From Propionibacterium sp. (lineage in GTDB: Bacteria; Actinomycetota; Actinomycetes; Propionibacteriales; Propionibacteriaceae), in NCBI GenBank assembly GCA_012719335.1, contig JAAYAO010000191.1, positions 1 through 8,956 on the forward strand: 8,956 nt of DNA, in the 5' to 3' direction. This document shows positions 1 through 6,183 of the stretch, piece by piece. The position numbers and the translations under genes were made by a program. The first letter of the stretch is position 1. Every line of letters starts with the position of its first letter. The notes beneath the pieces are model-generated. The model did not search any database. It was not told the origin of the DNA and worked only from the letters and a program-made list of their open reading frames with translations.

Positions 1-494
1 TCGGGCACGGTTTCGACGACCAGGGCTCGACCTGTGACGGGGAGGGCCGGCTGCGCGACTGGTGGACCGACGCCGACCGGGAAGCCTTCGAGGACCGCAC
101 CAAGGTGCTGATCGACCAGTACGCGGCGCTGTCCCCCGAGGGTGCGGACGGGCAGACGGTGAACGGTGAGTTGACCATCGGGGAGAACATCGGCGACCTG
201 GGTGGTCTGGGCATCGCCCATCAGGCCTACCGGATCGCCACCGAGGGCCGCGAGGTGCCCGAGATCGACGGCATGACCGGCGATCAGCGATTCTTCTGGG
301 CCTGGGCGGTGGCCTGGCGGGGCAAGTACCGCCCCGAAACCGTCAAGCTGCGGCTGGCCACCGACCCGCATTCCCCCAACGAGTTCCGGTGCAATCAGGT
401 GGTGCGCAACCTGGACGCCTTCCACGAGGCCTTCGGCACCACCGCGGCGGACGACCTGTGGTTGGCCGAGCAGGACCGGGTCACCATCTGGTGA
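1..494 (+). CDS. M13 family zinc metallopeptidase, C-terminal part (5' end outside window)
   Basis: Partial gene: 164 complete codons from base 3 to the TGA at 492-494; the start lies left of the window. M13 (neprilysin/PepO-like) enzymes are zinc endopeptidases that cut short peptides, and bacterial members are usually about 650 residues. The first visible residues, GHGFDDQGS, are the end of the family's HExxHGFDDQGS zinc site, so the second zinc histidine is present and the first is cut off. The third zinc ligand and its partner Asp are in ENIGD (bases 183-197), followed by the typical GLxxAxxAY helix. The C-terminus, with FRCNQ, a NLxxFxEAFG stretch and the final RVTIW, is what bacterial M13 proteins normally show, so the 3' end is intact. 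A GTG at 105 could be mistaken for a start but lies inside the catalytic domain. Whether the protein is secreted or cytosolic cannot be judged without the N-terminus. It converges on sdaA with 37 bases between the stops. The family call is firm; the substrate is unknown. Confidence 0.93.
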   Translation, partial: GHGFDDQGSTCDGEGRLRDWWTDADREAFEDRTKVLIDQYAALSPEGADGQTVNGELTIGENIGDLGGLGIAHQAYRIATEGREVPEIDGMTGDQRFFWAWAVAWRGKYRPETVKLRLATDPHSPNEFRCNQVVRNLDAFHEAFGTTAADDLWLAEQDRVTIW

Positions 495-497
495 GGC

Positions 498-536
498 GCT
501 GACCCTGCTCCGCCGGAGGCCGGGGTGGGGCTCAGC
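498..536. terminator. possible bidirectional terminator hairpin between convergent M13 and sdaA genes
   Basis: GCTGA (498-502) followed by CCC can pair with GGG then TCAGC (532-536), with one bulged C at 531. Inside the loop, CTCC/GGAG (508-518) can form a small second stem. The hairpin spans the whole gap and overlaps the sdaA stop codon. There is no T-tract on either strand, so classic intrinsic termination is not proven. The position between two convergent stops is the main support. Confidence 0.35.
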
Positions 537-1896
537 ACTCGGTGACGTTCACCGCTAGCCCACCGAGGGCGGTCTCCTTGTATTTGGCCTGCATGTCGCG
601 GCCGGTGTCGCGCATCGTGGTGACCACCTCGTCCAGCGACACCAGGTGATGGCCGTCGCCGCGCAGGGCGGTGCGCGCGGCGGCGATCGCCTTCACCGCG
701 GCGATCGCGTTGCGTTCGATGCAGGGCACCTGCACCAGGCCGCCGATCGGGTCACAGGTCAACCCGAGGTTGTGTTCCATGCCGATCTCGGCGGCGTTCT
801 CGATCTGCGCGGTGCTGCCGCCCAGCACCGCGGCCAGCCCGGCGGCGGCCATCGAGCAGGCGGTGCCGACCTCACCCTGGCAGCCGACCTCGGCCCCCGA
901 GATCGAGGCGGTTTCCTTCACGATGCTGCCGACCGCCCCGGCCACCAGCAGAAAGTCCACGATGCCGTCGTCGTCGGCGCCGGGCACGAACCGTTCGTAA
1001 TAGGTGAGCACGGCCGGGATGATGCCGGCGGCCCCGTTGGTGGGGGCGGTGACCACCCGGCCACCTCCGGCGTTCTCCTCGTTCACCGCCAGCGCCCACA
1101 TCGCCACCCAGTCCATTCCCCGCATCGGGTCGGCCCGGTCGGTGTCGGCGGCGAGTTGAGCGGCGATCTCGGGGGCGCGGCGGGGCACCTCCAGGCCACC
1201 GGGCAGCACCCCGGTGGTGGCGATGCCGCGTTCGATGCATTCGGCCATCACCCGCCGGATGCGCAACAGGCCGGCTCGGGTCTCGGCGGGGCTGCGGCGG
1301 GCCGCTTCGTTGGCGGCCATCACCTCGGCGATGCTCAACCCGTTCTCGGCACAGGCCTCGAGCAGGTCGGCGCCGGTGCGAAAGGGGTACGGCACGACCG
1401 CGGTGTCGGGCACCATGTCGGCGTTGGCGGAGGCCTCCGCGGCCACCCGTCCGCCACCCACCGAATAGTAGGTGTGCGCGGCGATCTCGTTGCCGTCGGC
1501 GTCGCGGGCGGTGCAGGTCATCGCGTTGGGGTGGGCCGGTAGCGGTTCGGGGTCGAAGATCACGTCCCGGGCCGGGTCGAAATCGATCTCGGGGCCGCCG
1601 CCACCCAGCGGCAACCGGCCCCGTCGGTGCACCTGCTGCACCCGGTCGGCCACCGCGGCCGGGTCGACGGTGTCGGGTTGTTCCCCGAGCAGGCCCATGA
1701 TCACCGCGGTGTCGCAGGCGTGGCCGCGCCCGGTGGCGCCCAGGCTGCCGTGCAGGTGCACGGTGATACCGGCCACCGCGGGGAGCCGCCCGCCCAGATC
1801 GGTGACGAACCGGGCCGCGGCGCGCATCGGCCCCACGGTGTGGGAGCTGGACGGGCCGATCCCGATCGAGAACACGTCGAAGACACTCAGCGCCAT
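532..1896 (-). CDS. sdaA: L-serine ammonia-lyase (L-serine dehydratase), single-chain iron-sulfur type
   Basis: Deaminates L-serine to pyruvate and ammonia in the cytosol using a [4Fe-4S] cluster. At 454 residues it has the length of the one-chain (beta plus alpha domain) bacterial enzymes. The N-terminal domain opens with the diagnostic [16 protein letters not shown] (residues 11-27). The catalytic alpha domain carries APTNGAAG (284-291) and three cluster cysteines: C339 in [11 protein letters not shown]381 in LTCDPIGG and C392 in VPCIERNA. The protein ends in Cys (C454). In the Legionella pneumophila enzyme an equivalent terminal Cys reaches into the active site and caps the cluster; the same spacing here suggests the same tail mechanism. 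The ATG at 1896 is preceded by AGGA seven bases upstream, and the protein begins as its family does. The gene converges on the M13 peptidase and diverges from the MFS gene. Nothing links it to the osmolyte genes except that it supplies pyruvate and ammonia. Confidence 0.97.
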   Translation of the reverse strand: MALSVFDVFSIGIGPSSSHTVGPMRAAARFVTDLGGRLPAVAGITVHLHGSLGATGRGHACDTAVIMGLLGEQPDTVDPAAVADRVQQVHRRGRLPLGGGGPEIDFDPARDVIFDPEPLPAHPNAMTCTARDADGNEIAAHTYYSVGGGRVAAEASANADMVPDTAVVPYPFRTGADLLEACAENGLSIAEVMAANEAARRSPAETRAGLLRIRRVMAECIERGIATTGVLPGGLEVPRRAPEIAAQLAADTDRADPMRGMDWVAMWALAVNEENAGGGRVVTAPTNGAAGIIPAVLTYYERFVPGADDDGIVDFLLVAGAVGSIVKETASISGAEVGCQGEVGTACSMAAAGLAAVLGGSTAQIENAAEIGMEHNLGLTCDPIGGLVQVPCIERNAIAAVKAIAAARTALRGDGHHLVSLDEVVTTMRDTGRDMQAKYKETALGGLAVNVTEC

Positions 1897-1918
1897 CGAA
1901 CCATCCTAGGATGTGGCG
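1897..1918. promoter_or_regulatory. divergent start region with palindromic shared ribosome binding site
   Basis: The perfect 10-bp palindrome ATCCTAGGAT (1903-1912) lies between the two divergent genes. On +, AGGA at 1908-1911 is seven bases before GTG 1919 of the MFS gene. On -, AGGA at 1907-1904 is seven bases before ATG 1896 of sdaA. One symmetric site thus gives both genes a well-spaced Shine-Dalgarno. This spacing favours GTG 1919 over the upstream in-frame GTG 1913, which would leave only two bases after AGG. Because the gap is so short, the promoter of each gene must lie in the other's coding sequence, or transcripts must begin almost at the start codons. A GATACC on the - strand near 1929-1934 is a weak -10 candidate for sdaA; no convincing -35 was seen. 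Confidence 0.6.
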
Positions 1919-3118
1919 GTGCTGCACAGGTATCGCGAAGTTCTCGCCCACCGCGCCATCCGCACCGCGGTGGTCGTCGGGTTCTTCGGCCGCCTGCCCT
2001 ATTTCGCCGGTGGCCTGGTGGTGACCCTGCATGTGGTGCAGACCCTGGGCCGTACCTACACCGAAGCGGGGCTCGCCACGGCCATGCTGGTGTTGGCGAT
2101 CGCGGTGGCCGGCCCGTGGCGCGGCCGGCTGCTCGACCGGTACGGCTTGCGGCGGGTGGTGTTCCCGTCCATCTTCGTCCAGGCCGGGTATGCGGTGGTG
2201 GCCCCGCACCTGGATTTCGAACCTTTCCTGGTGGCCCAGGTGGTGGCCGGGCTGTTCACGATTCCGTTGCAGTCGATTCTGCGGCAGGCGGTGATCTCGG
2301 CCGCGCCCGACGACAAGCGCCGCGCCGCCCTGTCGGTGGACGCGATGACCCTGGAGGTGTCGGCCGGGGTGGCCCCGGCGATCGCGGTGGCCGCCGCCAC
2401 CTATTGGAGCACCACCTGGGTGTTGACCGGGGTGTTCGCCGGTAACGCGCTCACCGCGCTGATCGTGTACCTGGTGAACCTGCCCCTGCAGCGCGCCCCG
2501 CTGCCGGCCGGCACCCGCCCGGTGCGCACCTCGACCCGGTCGTGGTTCGGCCCGGCGGTGATTTTGCTGTTGGTGGCCGGGGTGACCAGCACGATCATGT
2601 TCTCGTCGCTGGATTTGGCGACGGTGGCGACCCTCAACGACGCTGACCGGGCGTCCTGGATCGGTGTGGTGATGGCCCTGTGGGCGGTCGGTTCGCTGTT
2701 CGGCGGGCTGCTCTACGGCGGGCTGCGCCGGCAACCGAACCCCTTCGTGTTGTTGATGCTGCTGGCCCTGACCACGATGTTGCCCGCGGTGGCCGGCAGC
2801 AGCGTGCTGTGGCTGGCCCTGTTGCTGATCGTGCCCGGCTTGCTCGGCCAACCGGCGCTGACCTCGACGATCGAGTCGCTGGTCGACCGGGTGCCTGAAG
2901 CCGCCCGCGGGGAGGCGATGGGCTGGCATTCGACCGCGATGACCGCTGGTCTGGCCCTGGGGGCACCGATCGCCGGGATGGCGATCGACCGGTGGGGTGG
3001 CCCCGGTGGCTTCCTGATCGCCGGGGCCTTCGGGCTGCTCGCCGGGCTGGTGTTGTGGGCGCTGGGTAAACGCTGGGTGCGGCCCGTCCTGCCCCCGGAG
3101 GTGGACACCGTCGTTTGA
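1919..3118 (+). CDS. MFS transporter (major facilitator superfamily), substrate unknown
   Basis: Integral membrane secondary transporter of about 399 residues with roughly 12 hydrophobic segments in two halves, the usual MFS size. The loop after the second helix has motif A, GPWRGRLLDRYGLRR (bases about 2111-2155), matching the family's G-x-x-x-D-R-x-G-R-R pattern. A short polar linker rich in Pro, Arg and Thr near 2490-2540 separates the halves. A second motif-A-like loop, YGGLRRQPN, occurs near 2716-2742. There is no signal peptide and no added soluble domain. The start is placed at GTG 1919 because AGGA sits seven bases upstream; GTG 1913 would add two residues. It diverges from sdaA and is followed on the same strand, about 103 bases later, by the M42 peptidase gene. 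Sequence alone gives no substrate: drug efflux, sugar or osmolyte export are all possible. Adjacency to osmoprotectant genes is only a hint. Confidence 0.9.
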   Translation: MLHRYREVLAHRAIRTAVVVGFFGRLPYFAGGLVVTLHVVQTLGRTYTEAGLATAMLVLAIAVAGPWRGRLLDRYGLRRVVFPSIFVQAGYAVVAPHLDFEPFLVAQVVAGLFTIPLQSILRQAVISAAPDDKRRAALSVDAMTLEVSAGVAPAIAVAAATYWSTTWVLTGVFAGNALTALIVYLVNLPLQRAPLPAGTRPVRTSTRSWFGPAVILLLVAGVTSTIMFSSLDLATVATLNDADRASWIGVVMALWAVGSLFGGLLYGGLRRQPNPFVLLMLLALTTMLPAVAGSSVLWLALLLIVPGLLGQPALTSTIESLVDRVPEAARGEAMGWHSTAMTAGLALGAPIAGMAIDRWGGPGGFLIAGAFGLLAGLVLWALGKRWVRPVLPPEVDTVV

Positions 3119-3184
3119 CAACCCGAGGTGATGCTGCGCGCCGACGGTGACCGGTGGCTACTGATCGCTTGGCTCGCGGTGGCA

Positions 3185-3214
3185 TTGGGCCGAGACCACC
3201 TGGGTGGATACCGT
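3185..3214 (+). promoter_or_regulatory. candidate promoter for a leaderless M42 peptidase mRNA
   Basis: TTGGGC (3185-3190) and TACCGT (3209-3214, fitting TAnnnT) are 18 bases apart. Seven bases after the second element is GTG 3222, where a transcript from this promoter would be expected to begin. Actinobacteria commonly make leaderless mRNAs with this geometry, and no good Shine-Dalgarno precedes any of the candidate starts. The -35 match is only partial. The rest of 3119-3203 shows nothing else recognisable. Confidence 0.35.
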
Positions 3215-3221
3215 GGTCGCC

Positions 3222-4448
3222 GTGAAATCTGAGACCCGCCTTGAACTCGACGAGCAGTGGCTGCTCGACACCCTGCTGAGCCTGTTGCAGACCCCCAGCC
3301 CGTCGGGGCGTACCGATGCGGTGATGCACCTGATCGGCGAAACGATGAGCGAACTGGGGTTGCCGTTCTGGCTGACCCGCCGTGGTGCGCTGATCGCCGA
3401 ACTGCCCGGCCGCTCCGAGACGATGGAACGCGCGATCGTGGTGCACGCCGACACGATCGGCTGCATGGTGCGCGAACTCAAGGACAACGGTCGGCTCTCG
3501 GTGATCCCGATCGGCACCTTCTCGGCCCGGTTCGCCGCCGGGGCCCGGGTGCGGATCTTCCGGGACGGCACCGAGCAGCACCTGACCGGGACGATCATGC
3601 CGTTGAAGGCCAGCGGGCATGCCTTCGGCGATGACGTCGACACCCAGCCGACCGACTGGGACCACGTCGAGGTGCGGGTGGACGAACGGGCCCATTCCAA
3701 GGCCGACCTGGAGGCCCTCGGCCTGCAGATCGGTGACTCGGTGGCCCTGATCGCCAGCCCGGAACTCACCGACGCCGGGTTCATCGTCTCCCGGCACCTG
3801 GACGGCAAGGCCGGGGTGGCGATCGCCCTGGCGCTGGCCAAGTCGGTGGTCGACGCCGGCATCGAACTCCCCCACCGCACCGGCATCATGGTCACCATCA
3901 CCGAGGAGGTCGGGCACGGCGCCACCGGGCTGCCGGCCGACGTGGCCGAGATGATCTCGCTGGACAACAGCGTCTGCGCCCCCGGTCAGCATTCGATCGA
4001 GCACGGGGTGACCATTCCGATGGCCGACCTGCACGGGCCCTTCGACTATCACCTGACCCGCCGGTTGTGTGCCCTGGCCGAACAGCACGACATCACCCAC
4101 GCCCGTGACGTGTTCCGGTACTACCGCTCCGATGTGGCGGCCGCGATCGAGGCCGGCGCCGAGACCCGGGCTGCCCTGGTCGCCTTCGGGGTGGACGGCA
4201 GCCACGGCTGGGAGCGCACCGAGTTCGCCTCGCTGACCGCCACCTACGAACTGGTGGCCCGCTGGTTGCAGACCTCGTTGACCTTCGCCGATTGGGACAC
4301 CGCCGACAGCCGCGACCTGGCCGACTTCCCGGCCGAACACCAGCCGGCCCAGACCGAGCAGTGGGTGCCGTTGACCCGGGGTGACTTCACCGACCCGGGC
4401 GAGACCGACCCGGCCGGGGCCTGGCCGCCGCCGGAGGGGCCGCACTGA
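3222..4448 (+). CDS. M42 family metallopeptidase of the NAGGN osmoprotectant system
   Basis: Predicted dinuclear-metal hydrolase of the M42 (glutamyl aminopeptidase-like) fold, cytosolic, 408 residues from GTG 3222. Metal-site residues appear in the family order: VHADTIG (His and Asp, bases about 3441-3461), HLDGKAG (bridging Asp, about 3798-3818), TEEVGHGA (catalytic and ligand Glu, about 3900-3923), SLDNS (Asp, about 3957-3971) and DGSHGWERT (His, about 4194-4220). The N-terminal TPSPSGRTD stretch and the partner genes match the M42 subfamily that accompanies N-acetylglutaminylglutamine amide synthesis genes. Its role there is unsettled; processing or turnover of the acylated dipeptide is inference. 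The last 45 or so residues form an acidic, proline-rich tail. The start is uncertain: in-frame GTG codons at 3204, 3213 and 3222 are all possible; 3222 is chosen for the TAnnnT element before it. The gene converges on ngg with 43 bases between stops. Confidence 0.9.
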   Translation: MKSETRLELDEQWLLDTLLSLLQTPSPSGRTDAVMHLIGETMSELGLPFWLTRRGALIAELPGRSETMERAIVVHADTIGCMVRELKDNGRLSVIPIGTFSARFAAGARVRIFRDGTEQHLTGTIMPLKASGHAFGDDVDTQPTDWDHVEVRVDERAHSKADLEALGLQIGDSVALIASPELTDAGFIVSRHLDGKAGVAIALALAKSVVDAGIELPHRTGIMVTITEEVGHGATGLPADVAEMISLDNSVCAPGQHSIEHGVTIPMADLHGPFDYHLTRRLCALAEQHDITHARDVFRYYRSDVAAAIEAGAETRAALVAFGVDGSHGWERTEFASLTATYELVARWLQTSLTFADWDTADSRDLADFPAEHQPAQTEQWVPLTRGDFTDPGETDPAGAWPPPEGPH

Positions 4449-4466
4449 GCACGGCGGCGACCGGTG

Positions 4467-4485
4467 TCCGGCTCCGTGGGCCGGG
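4467..4485. terminator. weak hairpin between convergent M42 and ngg genes
   Basis: TCCGGC (4467-4472) can pair with GCCGGG (4480-4485) around a seven-base loop, one pair being G-T. It sits in the 43-base gap between two facing stop codons, where a bidirectional terminator would be expected. There is no T-run on either strand and the whole gap is GC-rich, so chance pairing is quite possible. Confidence 0.25.
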
Positions 4486-4491
4486 GCCGGG

Positions 4492-6168
4492 TCAGCCGGC
4501 CCGGTGCGGGGCCCGGGTGGCCGGCATCAGGTAGTCGACGAAGGCCTCCACGACCGGTTGCGGCTCGTGGTTGGCCAAGCCGGGGCGCTCGTTGGCCTCG
4601 ATGAAGACGTACTCGTTGCCCGACACGTCGGGCACCAGCAGGTCGATGCCGGTAACCGGAATGCCGATCGTGGCCGCCGCGGTCACCGCCGCGTCCTTCA
4701 ACGTCCGCGACACCTGATCGGTGACATCGTGAATCGTGCCCCCGGTGTGCAGGTTCGCGGTGCGCCGCACCTGGATCCGGGTGCCGGCCGGGGGCACATC
4801 GTCCATCGCCCAGCCCTCCTCGCGCACCGTCGCCTCGGTCAGGTCGTCGAGCGGAATCCGGGATTCACCCCCGGTGGCCGCGGCCCGCTTGGCACTGTGC
4901 CGTTCGATCAGCTCGCGCACCGTGCGGGTGCCGTTGGCGACCACCTCGGCCGGGCGGCGCACCGCGGCGGCGACCACCTCACCGTCGATCACGATCAGGC
5001 GCAGATCCTCACCCTCGGCATGCTCCTCGATCAGAATCTCGGTGCCCGGCCCACCGGCCCGGGCCAGCGCGGCGTCGAGTTGGTCGTGTTCGGTGATGTG
5101 CACGGTGATGCCCGCGCCCTGTTCGCCGCGCACCGGTTTCACCACCACCGCACCGACCCGGTCGAGGAACTTGTGGTCGCTGTCGTCGAAATCGGCCATC
5201 TTGCCCTGCGGCACCCGCAGCCCGGCCTCGGCCACCAGCGTCCGGGTGACCCGCTTGTCGTCGCACCGGCTCATCGCGACCGCGGTGGTGTACTGCGACA
5301 GTGATTCGCGGGTGATCACCGTGCGGCCGGCGTGTTCCAGCTCCAGGTAGCCGGTGGAGGCGTCCAGCACCCGCACCCGGATGTTGCGGCGCAGGGCCTC
5401 GTCGGCGATGATCCGCGCGTACGGGTTGAGGTCGTCCAGTTCGGCCGGTGGGCCGATCGTGAACAGCGGCTCGTTGATCGCGTTCTTGCGTTTCACGACC
5501 AGCTCGGACACCTTCTCGAAACCGACCTGCTCGTACAGCCGGATCGCCGGGCGGTTGTTGTGCACCACCGACAGGTCGATGAAGGCCGCCCCGCGGGCGA
5601 TCAGTTCGGTGGCCAGGGCGTCGATCAACCATTTGCCGATGCCCGGGTGGGGCTGGTTCGGGTCGGTCGCCAGGCTCCACAGGCTGGAGCCGGCGTCCTC
5701 CGCCCCGCCCAGGGCGCGGTGGTCGATACCGGTGACGGTGCCGACGATCCGGCCGCTGTCGGTTTCCACCGCGACCAGGTAGATCACCTGATCCTCGGCG
5801 AGGTTCGTCTCCATCACGTCCAGATCGGCGGTCACCATCCGGCAGGCCCGGTAGATGCTGTTCATGCTGGCCAGCTCGGAGCGGTTCCGGGCCGGGCGGA
5901 TCTCCACCGCCCCACCGGTGGGCAGCTCGGGCCGGTAGTCGGTCAGGTCGAGCCGGTACACGTGGCTGGGGTCGATGAAGAAGTCCATCGGGTGCAGGGC
6001 GACGAACACGTGGGCATCGGCCAGGTAGACACAGCAGTCGCGTCGCCCGGTGGCCTCGTCGCGCAGCAGAGCGCCGAGGTCGTCGGGGTCGGCGAAGGTA
6101 CTGCCGAACACCACCCGCCCCCAGCCCAGATCCTGGACGACGTTGCGGGTGTGGAAGTCGATGGTCAT
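4492..6168 (-). CDS. ngg: N-acetylglutaminylglutamine synthetase (GNAT acetyltransferase + ATP-grasp ligase)
   Basis: Bifunctional cytosolic enzyme, 558 residues, expected to acetylate glutamine with acetyl-CoA and join it to a second glutamine with ATP, giving N-acetylglutaminylglutamine, the precursor of the osmoprotectant NAGGN. Residues 1-85 are an N-terminal segment I cannot assign. About 87-228 form a GNAT domain, with PHPGIGKWL (173-181) as the acetyl-CoA loop and the late NNRPAIRLYEQVGF (204-217) motif. About 290-550 form an ATP-grasp domain resembling that of cyanophycin synthetase: VVVKPVRGEQGAG (341-353), IEEHAEGEDLR (380-390), RRTANLHTGG (468-477), GIDLLV (507-512) and the metal-binding FIEANERPG (522-530). 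The start is ATG 6168: AGGTGGGG lies seven bases upstream, and the ATG overlaps the asnO stop as ATGA, implying translational coupling. The open frame continues upstream to 6717, but that part only shadows asnO. The gene order and domain pair match the known NAGGN gene set. Confidence 0.94.
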   Translation of the reverse strand: MTIDFHTRNVVQDLGWGRVVFGSTFADPDDLGALLRDEATGRRDCCVYLADAHVFVALHPMDFFIDPSHVYRLDLTDYRPELPTGGAVEIRPARNRSELASMNSIYRACRMVTADLDVMETNLAEDQVIYLVAVETDSGRIVGTVTGIDHRALGGAEDAGSSLWSLATDPNQPHPGIGKWLIDALATELIARGAAFIDLSVVHNNRPAIRLYEQVGFEKVSELVVKRKNAINEPLFTIGPPAELDDLNPYARIIADEALRRNIRVRVLDASTGYLELEHAGRTVITRESLSQYTTAVAMSRCDDKRVTRTLVAEAGLRVPQGKMADFDDSDHKFLDRVGAVVVKPVRGEQGAGITVHITEHDQLDAALARAGGPGTEILIEEHAEGEDLRLIVIDGEVVAAAVRRPAEVVANGTRTVRELIERHSAKRAAATGGESRIPLDDLTEATVREEGWAMDDVPPAGTRIQVRRTANLHTGGTIHDVTDQVSRTLKDAAVTAAATIGIPVTGIDLLVPDVSGNEYVFIEANERPGLANHEPQPVVEAFVDYLMPATRAPHRAG

Positions 6169-6183
6169 CGGCCGGCCCCACCT
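6165..6183 (-). promoter_or_regulatory. asnO-ngg translational coupling site (ATGA overlap with Shine-Dalgarno)
   Basis: On the - strand the ngg start ATG (6168-6166) and the asnO stop TGA (6167-6165) share four bases as ATGA. AGGTGGGG (6183-6176), inside the last asnO codons, is seven bases before the ATG. Ribosomes finishing asnO can re-initiate directly on ngg, keeping the two enzymes in fixed proportion. Confidence 0.75.

Noticed and set aside
3115..3120. Perfect TTGACA overlapping the MFS stop codon
   Set aside because: No TAnnnT element occurs 16-19 bases downstream, so it is probably chance.
872..3121. 749-residue open frame on - across sdaA and the MFS gene
   Set aside because: Composition is dominated by Arg, Gly, His, Pro and Gln with no motifs. 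It is antisense to the MFS gene and out of frame within sdaA, both of which are clear genes.
2634..4445. 603-residue open frame on - opposite the MFS and M42 genes
   Set aside because: Low-complexity translation without family motifs; the + strand carries recognisable metal-site and transporter motifs here.
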